Part shown: positions 18,645 to 27,364 of the stretch, one piece after another
Layout: every line of letters starts with the position of its first letter
Numbering within the stretch: the stretch's first letter is position 1
Assembly: GCA_016793885.1 (NCBI GenBank)
Contig: JAEUHE010000107.1
Location: 1 to 57,079, forward strand
Length of the DNA stretch: 57,079 nucleotides
Reading direction: 5' to 3'
Origin: Verrucomicrobiales bacterium
Lineage (GTDB): Bacteria; Verrucomicrobiota; Verrucomicrobiia; Limisphaerales; UBA11320
Made by a program: the position numbers and the translations under genes
The notes under the pieces: generated by a model
The model's database searches: none
What the model was told of the DNA's origin: nothing
What the model saw: only the letters and a program-made list of their open reading frames with translations

Positions 18645-20684
18645 TTAATCCAAGTATCTAAAATCCACACTGGCAAACAAGGCGTGGACCATCTCGGTCC
18701 ACTTGCTCTCCGGGGACCCCGGGCCACGCGCATGACCCAGCATCAGCCGAGTCTCGCTCTCGTTCGGCTCCCGCCCCAAGATCAGCCGGTAACAGCGCCG
18801 CAACCGGGTTGCGTCATCGTCGGGAACCTCCTTCAACAGCCGCTCCGCCGTCCGGGCGGCGCGGTCTCGAACGAAGGAATGATTGAGGAGAAACAAGGCC
18901 TGACTGGGCACCACACTGCTTTCTCGCCTTCCCGAAACCATCATCGGCGGAGGAAAGTCGAAACACTCGAAAATCTCGGGAAGCGCATTGCGAAAAACCG
19001 GCGCGTAGACACTCCGCAGGGTATCCTGATAGACAAATCCATAGTCCGCCGAGAGCTGGCGAGGGAAGGTGCGACCACCTCCATCCAGACAAAGCTCTCC
19101 GCTCGCCCACAGCATGGCATCGCGCATCTGCTCTGCCCTTAACCTTCGCCGATGGGCATGGGAAAGATACCGATTGTCAATGTCTCCCGGCGTCGCACTG
19201 CGGTAGGCAAGCTGATAAACCCGTGACAGCACAATCGATCGCACCAGCCGCTTCACGCTCCATCCTTCCGCTATGAACTGCAGCGCGAGGTGATCCAACA
19301 GCGCCGGATGAGAAGGCTCATCCCCCGTCGTTCCGAAATTATCGACGCTCCTCACCAAACCCTCGCCCATCAGCCAATACCACACTCGGTTCACAAACAC
19401 GCGGGCGGTCAACGGATTCGCCGGGTCGGCAATCCAAGCGGCCAACTCTTTACGACCGCTCTGGTGCGGTCCTGGCGCCGACACGCTGGGCCCCGAAATT
19501 CGGCGAAGGAAGCCACGCGGGACGACCTGCCCCAAGGAGTGCACACTTCCGCGCTGGTGAATGGCCAAATCCTTAGCCCCAGCCTGCTCCAGAACGGACA
19601 TCACCATGGCGCGCTTGGGTCCCTCTTTCTCCAGGCGCTTGTAAGCGGTCTCCAGGGCTTGAATCTCCCCTGCCATGGGGGCGTTGGAGTTCATCGGGGA
19701 GCCTTTCAGTGCTACCCGGTAGCATTGAATGAGCTCCTTGAGATCGCGAAGTTCACGTTCCTGACGAAGCACCGAGGCCTCCACTTCCGGGTCAAGCGGC
19801 AACGGTCGCTCGATCCATTCCGAAACGTTCGCATGCTTCAGAGATCGCACATTCTTAAGAATCCCCGCCATCGCATAATAGTCGCGGGTCGGGATCGGAT
19901 CATGCTTGTGGTCGTGACAGCGTGCGCAGGCGATCGTCTGTCCGAGGAACGCTTTGCCGATCGTCTCCAACTGCTCATCGACCACATCCATTTCCAGCTG
20001 CTGTTTGTCCTGTTCCTCTAGATTGGTGTTTCCCAGGGCGAGAAAGGTGGTCGCGATCATCTGACGACCTGCGTCCTGCCAGCCTTTCGCCTCCAGCAGG
20101 TCACCCGCCAACTGCTCAAGGATCAAGCGATCGAACGGGATGTCGCGGTTGAAGGAATCGATCAAGTAATCACGGTAGCGCCACGCCTCCTGAAAGACGA
20201 AGCCCCGCAACGTGACGGATTCCGCGTAGCGGGCCACATCCATCCAATGCCGGGCCCACTGCTCGCCGAACCGAGGCGAGGCCAGCAGCCGGTCGACAGT
20301 GCGTTCCCAAGAGTCAGGGGATCGGTCGTCGGCGAAGGCTCCCAGCTGTTCCTCGGTGGGTGGAAGCCCGGTCAGGTCGAAGTGGAGGCGTCGCAGGAGA
20401 GTGGACCGATCCGCTTCAGCTGCAGGAGTCAGCCCTCGCGACTCCAGACCCGCGAGCACAAACCGATCGATGCTTCCCCGCGGCCAGGAGACATGGGTCA
20501 CCCCCGGGAGCGTTGGAGGCACCATCGGGGCATAGGACCAGTGAATGGCGGTACTGCTCTCCGGACTGGAGCCTGCCCCGAGCCGGAAGCTTCCGAGCCA
20601 GACGCAAAACAAACTCATCGCCAGGCGACGAATGGATACCTGGCTTGCGCTCTTGGACACCGACGTGAACTGGAACCGAGTCAT
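18645..20684 (-). CDS. DUF1549/DUF1553 protein (copy A)
   Basis: 679 aa from the ATG at 20684; an upstream in-frame TTG at 20735 is less likely. A signal-like segment (MSLFCVWLGSFRLGAG) lies near the N-terminus. DUF1549 is recognised by TLLRRLHFDLTGLPPT, WARHWMDVARYAES, FDRLILEQLAGDLL and the haem-like CARCHDHKHDPIPTRDYY. DUF1553 follows with NPLTARVFVNRVWYWLMGEG, VKRLVRSIVLSRVYQLAYR, RRLRAEQMRDAMLWASGEL and SALFLLNHSFVRDRA-type sequence near the end. No separate N-terminal cytochrome domain of the PSCyt type is present. Family role unknown, presumably extracytoplasmic. The DUF1501 partner starts 4 nt after this gene's stop. Confidence 0.9.
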   Translation of the reverse strand: MTRFQFTSVSKSASQVSIRRLAMSLFCVWLGSFRLGAGSSPESSTAIHWSYAPMVPPTLPGVTHVSWPRGSIDRFVLAGLESRGLTPAAEADRSTLLRRLHFDLTGLPPTEEQLGAFADDRSPDSWERTVDRLLASPRFGEQWARHWMDVARYAESVTLRGFVFQEAWRYRDYLIDSFNRDIPFDRLILEQLAGDLLEAKGWQDAGRQMIATTFLALGNTNLEEQDKQQLEMDVVDEQLETIGKAFLGQTIACARCHDHKHDPIPTRDYYAMAGILKNVRSLKHANVSEWIERPLPLDPEVEASVLRQERELRDLKELIQCYRVALKGSPMNSNAPMAGEIQALETAYKRLEKEGPKRAMVMSVLEQAGAKDLAIHQRGSVHSLGQVVPRGFLRRISGPSVSAPGPHQSGRKELAAWIADPANPLTARVFVNRVWYWLMGEGLVRSVDNFGTTGDEPSHPALLDHLALQFIAEGWSVKRLVRSIVLSRVYQLAYRSATPGDIDNRYLSHAHRRRLRAEQMRDAMLWASGELCLDGGGRTFPRQLSADYGFVYQDTLRSVYAPVFRNALPEIFECFDFPPPMMVSGRRESSVVPSQALFLLNHSFVRDRAARTAERLLKEVPDDDATRLRRCYRLILGREPNESETRLMLGHARGPGSPESKWTEMVHALFASVDFRYLD

Positions 20685-20860
20685 GAAGCGGGGTGCGACG
20701 CTCCCTAGAGTCGCGTTTTTGTCCGAGGAGCGCAAGATCCCAAATCGTCACCCAGGTAGGGAGAGAGTCCGTTGAGCCCATCAGAGCCCCCGGCTCACGA
20801 TACCCCATGGGCGACTCCGTGAGGGCCGCCAGGCGATCGTCGCACCCCACTGCCCGATGG

Positions 20861-22855
20861 TCAGGGTGTCGCCGAGGCACCGCCCGACGCAGGCAGTCGA
20901 CTGTTTCGAAGGTAATAGAGATGCCCATCCTCCGCTCCGGCCAACAGATCCGGGACCCCATCGTTGTTCCAATCAACTGTGGTGGGGCTCACATCATGGC
21001 TAGCCACATTTCGTTGGGCCAGCTTGCCCAGGTCCTGAAACCTGACCGTGAGAGTGCTCTCGTCTTTCGCAATTTGCCGGAGCAGATTCGCGTTCTCGCC
21101 GTTCAGAAGCAGATCAAGTTTGCCGTCCCCATCCCAATCCACGAAGCACAGCTTGCGACGCCCACTTTTTCCTGCCGTACCCGCGTTGAGACGTAAAAGG
21201 TCGCCCCGCGCATCCTGAAAAAGACGCCGACCGGGATTCAGAGGGGCGTTTCTCCTGCCGCCGTCGCGCTCATACCAGGACAAGTATCCCTCGGTATCCA
21301 GCATGACCAGATCCATCCATCCGTCGCGGTTCCAGTCCACAACGCCAGGGGTGGTCCGCCACTGGGTTAACAGTTCAGCCCCCCGCGGACGCAGCCATCC
21401 CCAGGCGAGAAGCGGACTGGACTGGGCTTGGCCCCAATTCACCAGCAGGGGCTGCGAGGCGTCGAGGCGCGGACGCCGCGGGCTGCCCACGTTCCGGTAC
21501 CACACCACCCTTCCCCAGATCGAGTTGACGATCAGATCCAATCGGCCGTCCCGATCCCAATCCGCAACACTCAGCGTGGTGTAACCCCACTTTGCTTCGC
21601 ACGGACCCTGAATGGAGCCGTTTTCACCAGCCATAATGCGGATGGCTTTCCCTTGCGACGACAAGTAAACCGGCGCGGCAAACCTCGGTCGTTCCACCCC
21701 CGGTCCGCTCAAGTTTTCAAAGAATTGCAGGTAGCCGGCGGTGTTCCCGCACACGATATCCGTATCCCCGTCCGCATCCCAGTCCGCGCCCACCGGCGTG
21801 GCGAGGGCGCCACACTTCAGTTCATCCGCCTCTTGCTGAAAGTAGCGTGGCGCCAAAAACAGTGGCGTGCCCGATTTCAATCTGCCTGTGTTTTCCACCA
21901 GAGCCACCCGCCCATCTTCATCGCCCACGACCAAATCCAAATCACCATCCGAATCCCAGTCAAACGCCACGGGAACAATCATCTCCAGATCCATCCGCAA
22001 CGGCGCTCCCGTGGAAAGCCGCAGCCGGCGTCCGGCCGCGTATACCGGGGCGTTTCGAGTGCCGCGATTCTCAAAATAGGTGAACCCGTCGAGAAACTCA
22101 CCGCAGATCAGGTCGAGATCTCCATCAGAATCGAAATCCCCAAAATTGGGTGACGGACAGCCAAAGACATCCAACAGTTTGCCCCCGGCCTGCAGGGGTT
22201 GAGCCGGCTCGTAACGGGGGTCGCTGCTGGTGCCCGAATTGCGCAAAAGATAGACCACACCATGCAAGGGGCCATTGGTCCAGCGCCCCGAGCTGTCCCA
22301 GGCGTTGTCCCATCCATAGTGTCCCCAATCCTCAACTGCGATGGTTAGATCCAGCCGACCGTCTCCGTCGTAATCCACATATCTCCATTGGTTATGGCGG
22401 ATCTTCGAGACCTCAGAGCCCGGCTTGAAACGCAGCTGATGAATTTTCGCGGCCGAGGTAACCGGCAGGCTCTGCGATCGCTCCAGACCCGTGGCGACGA
22501 ACCCGGGATGTTCACTCCCGGGCGACAGCACTCGCAGCTCCCCATCAATGTAGGAGGGTGTCACATAGTGGACGGTCGAGCTCAACCGTCGAGCCGGCTT
22601 GAATACGGGGAACTTGACCGCACCCGAGGGGTTTTCGAAAAGCCACACGCCGTTATAGGGTTTGTCCGGACACGAGACAATGAGGTCCATGTCTCCGTCG
22701 TGATCAGCATCGACCGGAACAGGCCAGGCCCAGAGGCCAACGCCCAGGTCGACCACCAGCCCGGGATGATTGTAGCGAACGCGCTCCAACCCCTGAAGAT
22801 CTCGCGACCAGAGAAGCGCTGCGAGCACCAGAAGCCAGGTCGAGACGGATGTCAT
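20861..22855 (-). CDS. Exported FG-GAP/VCBS beta-propeller protein
   Basis: 664 aa. ATG at 22855 has GAGGA 9 nt upstream and is followed by a signal peptide (TSVSTWLLVLAALLWS). The whole mature protein is a string of propeller blades with calcium-type loops: DADHDGDMDLIVSCP, DYDGDGRLDLTIAVEDWG, DFDSDGDLDLICGEF, DWDSDGDLDLVVGDEDG, DWDADGDTDIVCGNT, DWDRDGRLDLIVNS, DWNRDGWMDLVML, DWDGDGKLDLLLNGE, DWNNDGVPDLLAGAEDG. Unlike the proteins at 2266 and 11884 it has no ASPIC/UnbV domain. It lies between the two DUF1553/DUF1501 pairs, 31 nt after DUF1501-B, so it is probably co-transcribed and serves as a binding component for the same substrate. Confidence 0.87.
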   Translation of the reverse strand: MTSVSTWLLVLAALLWSRDLQGLERVRYNHPGLVVDLGVGLWAWPVPVDADHDGDMDLIVSCPDKPYNGVWLFENPSGAVKFPVFKPARRLSSTVHYVTPSYIDGELRVLSPGSEHPGFVATGLERSQSLPVTSAAKIHQLRFKPGSEVSKIRHNQWRYVDYDGDGRLDLTIAVEDWGHYGWDNAWDSSGRWTNGPLHGVVYLLRNSGTSSDPRYEPAQPLQAGGKLLDVFGCPSPNFGDFDSDGDLDLICGEFLDGFTYFENRGTRNAPVYAAGRRLRLSTGAPLRMDLEMIVPVAFDWDSDGDLDLVVGDEDGRVALVENTGRLKSGTPLFLAPRYFQQEADELKCGALATPVGADWDADGDTDIVCGNTAGYLQFFENLSGPGVERPRFAAPVYLSSQGKAIRIMAGENGSIQGPCEAKWGYTTLSVADWDRDGRLDLIVNSIWGRVVWYRNVGSPRRPRLDASQPLLVNWGQAQSSPLLAWGWLRPRGAELLTQWRTTPGVVDWNRDGWMDLVMLDTEGYLSWYERDGGRRNAPLNPGRRLFQDARGDLLRLNAGTAGKSGRRKLCFVDWDGDGKLDLLLNGENANLLRQIAKDESTLTVRFQDLGKLAQRNVASHDVSPTTVDWNNDGVPDLLAGAEDGHLYYLRNSRLPASGGASATP

Positions 22856-22886
22856 CCGCCTAGTTCCTCAAAACACCAGGGCAGGA

Positions 22887-24386
22887 TCAAGCCAAGATCC
22901 GGCGGATGACCTCGGCATCGACAACGCCCGTCAGCTTCTGATCGAGGCCGCCATGGAAATAACTGAGCTTATGGTGATCGAAACCCATGAGGTGCAGTAA
23001 CGTGGCGTGAAGATCACGAATGTGGTGACGGTCCACCGCCGCCTCGTGGCCCAACTCATCCGTCTCCCCATAGCTCGTTCCTCCTTTGACCCCGCCTCCG
23101 GCCAGCCAGTACGTGAAACCCTTGGGGTTGTGATCCCGTCCTCCGTTCTCCCCCTGGGACACCGCCTGACGCCCGAATTCGCCACCCCAAACCACGACCG
23201 TGGAATCGAGCAATCCCTGCCGTTCTAAGTCGGTGAGGAGTGCCGTGATGGGACGGTCGATCTCGGGACAATGAATCTTCAGGTTCTCCTCGACTCCAAA
23301 ATGGGCATCCCAATTCTGCTGTTGATGTCCGCCGCCATGGTAGATCTGAACGAAACGCACGCCGCGCTCGACCAAACGGCGGGCGATCAGGCATTGGCGG
23401 CCGAATGGCGCCGGGCCAAGCGCCAGCGGATGGTCCTGAGGTTTGGGCTCGTTGATCCCGTAGAGATCCAGCGTTTCCTGGCTTTCCTGGCTCAGATCGA
23501 GCGCCTCCGGCGCACTGCGCTGCAGCTCGAACGCCAACTCGTAGCTCGCGACTCGCGCCTGCAGCTCGCTAAAGCCGGGACGCGATGCCAAATGCTCGGC
23601 GTTGAGCTGATTCAAGGTGTCCACCATGTCCCGCTGCATCGCCCGAGTGTGCCCCGCAGCGGAATCGAGATTGAGAATCGGGTTGCCGGCGGCCCGAAAC
23701 ACCGTGCCTTGATAGGCGGCCGGCATGAACCCACTTGACCAGTTCGTTGCTCCGCTGATCGGCCCCCCACGCGGATCCAGCATCACGACATACCCGGGGA
23801 GATTCCGATTGGTGGTGCCCAGTCCGTAGTTCAACCACGATCCGAGGGATGGCCAGCCTTGGAGCACTCTCCCGCTGTTCATCTGGATCATCGCCGACCC
23901 ATGGGCGAAGGAATCGGAATAGAGAGCTTTCACCACGGCCAGCTTGTCCATCTGGGACGACAGTAGCGGCAGAGCGTCCGAGCACCATTGTCCCGATTGC
24001 CCAAACTGCCGGAACGTGCGCTTCGACCCTAGCAGGGTCCCGGGTTTCACGTCCCTTCGACGCTGCTCAAGGTTGGCGGTCTGGCCGTGACGCCGATTCA
24101 ACTCAGGCTTGTAGTCGAAGAGGTCCATCTGGGACGGACCGCCATACATGAACAGAAAGATGCAGGCTTTGGCGGGAGCCGGACGATGCGGCGGGCGCGG
24201 GGCCAAAGGTTCCGACCGGAGCCCGGCGGCCACCGCTCTCGATCCGAAAAAACCATCGGCGTCGAGCAGCCCAGTCAGGGCCAACCCTCCAAAACCTGCT
24301 CCCATCTGCCAGAGAAATTCTCGCCGATTTCCGGCACAGAGCCGCCTCTTCCACGGCTGTTCGGGGTGCATCGCGTCAATCGACAT
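22887..24386 (-). CDS. DUF1501 protein, Tat-exported (copy B)
   Basis: 499 aa from the ATG at 24386, preferred because GAGGTGG lies about 6 nt upstream; it overlaps the end of the DUF1553 gene by 11 bp. The twin-arginine signal is NRREFLWQMGAGFGGLALTG. Family motifs: FLFMYGGPSQMDLFDYKPEL, GWPSLGSWLNYGLGTTNRNL, FVQIYHGGGHQQQNWDAH, VVWGGEFGRQAVSQGENGG, GRDHNPKGFTYWLAGGG. It is a divergent paralogue of copy A with the same motif order. As in copy A, it follows its DUF1553 partner directly, so the pair is a conserved unit. Biochemical function unknown. Confidence 0.9.
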   Translation of the reverse strand: MSIDAMHPEQPWKRRLCAGNRREFLWQMGAGFGGLALTGLLDADGFFGSRAVAAGLRSEPLAPRPPHRPAPAKACIFLFMYGGPSQMDLFDYKPELNRRHGQTANLEQRRRDVKPGTLLGSKRTFRQFGQSGQWCSDALPLLSSQMDKLAVVKALYSDSFAHGSAMIQMNSGRVLQGWPSLGSWLNYGLGTTNRNLPGYVVMLDPRGGPISGATNWSSGFMPAAYQGTVFRAAGNPILNLDSAAGHTRAMQRDMVDTLNQLNAEHLASRPGFSELQARVASYELAFELQRSAPEALDLSQESQETLDLYGINEPKPQDHPLALGPAPFGRQCLIARRLVERGVRFVQIYHGGGHQQQNWDAHFGVEENLKIHCPEIDRPITALLTDLERQGLLDSTVVVWGGEFGRQAVSQGENGGRDHNPKGFTYWLAGGGVKGGTSYGETDELGHEAAVDRHHIRDLHATLLHLMGFDHHKLSYFHGGLDQKLTGVVDAEVIRRILA

Positions 24387-27150
24387 AAGCCACCTCATTC
24401 AGGTTCATCAACAGGAGCGCCAAGCTTTCCAAGGCACGCCGCGTCGGGTTGGTTTCCGTGTGGGGCTCCCGCACCTCGCGGATTTCGCTCTCGGTTTTAA
24501 CCCGAACCTGGTCCAGTTCCACGCCGGCGCCCCAAACGCGAACCCCGAAGAAACCGGACCGTTTCAGAGGGTCAACATCCCGCCCCTCGAGGACAACGGC
24601 GTTTGGCCCGTCGCCGACGCGCACCGCAAACGCAGCGCCGGACCAAGCCCAGTGAAGCCGGGTGTCCTGGTCGCTGGGAAGCGCCACGGAGGCGGTCTTC
24701 AACACCACGGTCTGTCCGGGACTGACACGACGAAGCTCCACCCGATTCTCCCGGAGCAGGAACTTGAGTTCGTAGCCCGTATCCAGGCCTCCCTCCGATT
24801 TCGACCTTGTCAGCAGGCTGAAGCTCTCGCAGGCGGATTTCGGGGCAACCAGGCAATCTAGGGTCCCATCGGCAAACGACAGCGATTCCCAGAGGCCGAA
24901 GGGCCCCCGCCCCGGTTCCATGTTGCGATTTCCCTCATACTCGCGCGGCCAGCTGCCCTTCGAGTAACTCCACCCTAGCGCGGGACCCAATAGGAATTTG
25001 CTCGCCGGAAGTTTGTTGAAGTAACCAGTGGACAGCGTATCGGGGACATCCGGGCGAAAGAGCAGCCGAGCGGCACGTTCGCGATGCACTTCCTCCTGTC
25101 GCTCCAGAAATGCAAGCGAGCTAGCGCGCTCCGACCCGGTGGGCGGCCGGCCCACAACCGCGTGCCAAGCCTCTTCCACCCATCGGCCGCGGCCGCCTCG
25201 GGGGCCGGCGGCGTCCTCGCGAAGCAGCCGATTCGCCAAGGCCGTCGCCTGTTCCTGCACAAACCGATCGTTGATCATCAGCAACGCTTGAGGCGCGACC
25301 GTGGTGGTCGGGCGCTCCCCCAAGGGAGAGCTGACATTGCTGTAGTCGAAGAGTTCGAAGATCGGCGGCATGGAACTCCGCCGAATAAAGCTGTAGATGC
25401 TGCGACGCGCCAACTCGGAGTCAGAGGATACTTCCCAGTCCGTTCCCGGACGAGACCCGCCGGCCAGCACTTCTCCGCTGAGATACGGAAAAAAACCGCG
25501 TCCCCCCGGTGCCAGGTTCAGCCGGCCGCTGATTTGCAGGAGGGTATCGCGCAAGGACTCGACATCCAGCCGGCGAAGCGGATGCCGCCACCACAGCTCA
25601 TTCCCAGGATCCGCCGCCAACGCGGCCGGGTTTTCACCACGCGACGAACGACGCCAGGTCTGGGAGGTCAAAATAAGCCGATGCAGGTGCTTGATCGACC
25701 ATCCGGAGTCGATGAACTCGCAGGCCAGCCAATCCAGCAGCTCAGGATGGCTGGCTCGAAACCCGGCGCGCCCAAAATCCAGGGTGCTCTTCACCAAACC
25801 CTGGCCAAAATGATAATGCCAAATGCGGTTCACCATCACCCGGGCGGTCAACGGATTTCCGGGACTGGCGATCCATTCGGCCAACTCGAGTCGTCGCAGC
25901 GACGGCTCCGAGCTCCATCCTGGTTGCGCTTCGCACAACTGAGTAACGCGGATGGCGGCCGGGAAACTCGGGAGGACCACATCGCCCGGGCTTCTTGGAT
26001 TGCCGCGCATCAGGACCCGAACCTCAGGCCAGGCATCGTCGCGCTCGCGCGCGGCCAGGGCATGGTCAAAGGGCGGAAGCGCTTCCTCGGCTTGTTTGAG
26101 CCGCTCCTTCAGCTTCTGCCGCTCAGCATCGTCGACCGCCGAGGCAATCGATCGCTTCAACCCGGCCATGACTTTCTCCTGCCCCTGACGCCAGCTGGCA
26201 AGCTCCTCGGGTGTCGCCAGCGGTGCGTAGACAGCCGAGTCCGGAACCAACCCAGGCTTCCCCGGCGAACGCAGCCCCCGAAAGAAGGACAGCAGCGAAT
26301 AATAGTCCTTCTGCGAAAGAGGATCGAACTTGTGATCGTGACACCGGGCGCAGTTCAAAGTCAGCCCCAGGAAGGCGGCGCCGGTGGTTCCGACAATGTC
26401 ATCCAGGGCGTCATATTCGGCCAGAACCTTGTCGTCCGGCTCATCATCCATCACTCCCAAGTGCAAGAACCCGGTGGCCACCCACAGCCGCTGCCAGTCC
26501 TCCGAGGACGGCTTTCCCGACTGCGCGGCACGCCGGGCGATGACGTCGCCAGCGAGTTGCTCCCGCACGAATTGGTCATAGGGCTGGTCCTGGTTAAAAC
26601 TGCGGATGACATAATCCCGATATCGCCAGGCGAACAGCTTTTCCGGATCCCGCTCGTAACCGTTGCTCTGAGCGAAGCGAACCACGTCCAGCCAGTGCCT
26701 GGCCCACCGTTCTCCGTACTGCGGTGCCGACAGAAAGCGATCGACACTCTGTCTCCAGCGGAGGTCCGTCGGCTCTCTCTGAAAAGCCTCCAACTCCTCC
26801 ACCTTCGGGGGCAACCCCAGCAGGTCGTAGCTGAGGCGTCGCAGGAGATCGCGGGGGGTGGCGATGGAGTTGGGCTGCAGCCCGGCTTCCCGAAGCCGGG
26901 CGTCGATAAAGGCATCGATGGGATGCACGCCGGTGGAACCGGTGATCCGCGGAGGGTGCGGCCGCGTCAAGGGGCGGAAGGCCCACCAGGTCGCCTCGTT
27001 CGTCACCCCCCCGTTCCCGCGAGCCCACAATTCGCTCATCACCCCTCCCAGCAAGACCACGATGCCAAGGCAAGCCCTCAACCGCCGCCAGCTCAATTCA
27101 AGGCGGGAGGAGCCAGATCTCTTCAGAGACTTATCACCGGAATTATGCAA
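24376..27150 (-). CDS. DUF1549/DUF1553 protein with an inserted lectin-like domain (copy B)
   Basis: 924 aa; the first codon used here (27150) is a TTG and the true start may differ slightly. An export signal-like stretch is LRACLGIVVLLGGVMS. DUF1549 motifs: DLLRRLSYDLLGLPPK, WARHWLDVVRFAQSNGYERD, CARCHDHKFDPLSQKDYYSL. DUF1553 motifs: NPLTARVMVNRIWHYHFGQG, IKHLHRLILTSQTWRRSS, RRLDVESLRDTLLQISGRL. The C-terminal part is unusual: about 180 residues (roughly 700-885) lie between the family's penultimate helices and its closing helix LESLALLLMNLNEVAYVD. The insert has beta-sandwich character (WESLSFADGTLDCLVAPKS, FGVRVWGAGVELDQVRVK) like concanavalin-type or DUF1080-like domains. Copy A lacks it. 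First gene of the minus-strand block. Confidence 0.87.
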   Translation of the reverse strand: MHNSGDKSLKRSGSSRLELSWRRLRACLGIVVLLGGVMSELWARGNGGVTNEATWWAFRPLTRPHPPRITGSTGVHPIDAFIDARLREAGLQPNSIATPRDLLRRLSYDLLGLPPKVEELEAFQREPTDLRWRQSVDRFLSAPQYGERWARHWLDVVRFAQSNGYERDPEKLFAWRYRDYVIRSFNQDQPYDQFVREQLAGDVIARRAAQSGKPSSEDWQRLWVATGFLHLGVMDDEPDDKVLAEYDALDDIVGTTGAAFLGLTLNCARCHDHKFDPLSQKDYYSLLSFFRGLRSPGKPGLVPDSAVYAPLATPEELASWRQGQEKVMAGLKRSIASAVDDAERQKLKERLKQAEEALPPFDHALAARERDDAWPEVRVLMRGNPRSPGDVVLPSFPAAIRVTQLCEAQPGWSSEPSLRRLELAEWIASPGNPLTARVMVNRIWHYHFGQGLVKSTLDFGRAGFRASHPELLDWLACEFIDSGWSIKHLHRLILTSQTWRRSSRGENPAALAADPGNELWWRHPLRRLDVESLRDTLLQISGRLNLAPGGRGFFPYLSGEVLAGGSRPGTDWEVSSDSELARRSIYSFIRRSSMPPIFELFDYSNVSSPLGERPTTTVAPQALLMINDRFVQEQATALANRLLREDAAGPRGGRGRWVEEAWHAVVGRPPTGSERASSLAFLERQEEVHRERAARLLFRPDVPDTLSTGYFNKLPASKFLLGPALGWSYSKGSWPREYEGNRNMEPGRGPFGLWESLSFADGTLDCLVAPKSACESFSLLTRSKSEGGLDTGYELKFLLRENRVELRRVSPGQTVVLKTASVALPSDQDTRLHWAWSGAAFAVRVGDGPNAVVLEGRDVDPLKRSGFFGVRVWGAGVELDQVRVKTESEIREVREPHTETNPTRRALESLALLLMNLNEVAYVD

Positions 27151-27364
27151 AGGGGCAATGGAGTGACAATTCGAGGGTTAGAGTAGTGGAGAGGAAGGAA
27201 AAATCGATAAAAAAGCGCCGATATGCTTCCTTGTCTTTACCCCTGTGCTTGACTAAGGTGTGTCATAGTCATCAGTCCGGGTTTTGACTCCCTTGAATCA
27301 AAAGTCTTCGTTTCTCCTTTGCCCAGGGAGACGAGGGCAAGGGGCAGCCAGGTTCTGACGCGTT

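Noticed and set aside
25084-27186. 700-codon plus-strand frame opposite DUF1553-B
   Set aside because: Fully antisense to a recognised family gene; composition typical of a shadow frame.
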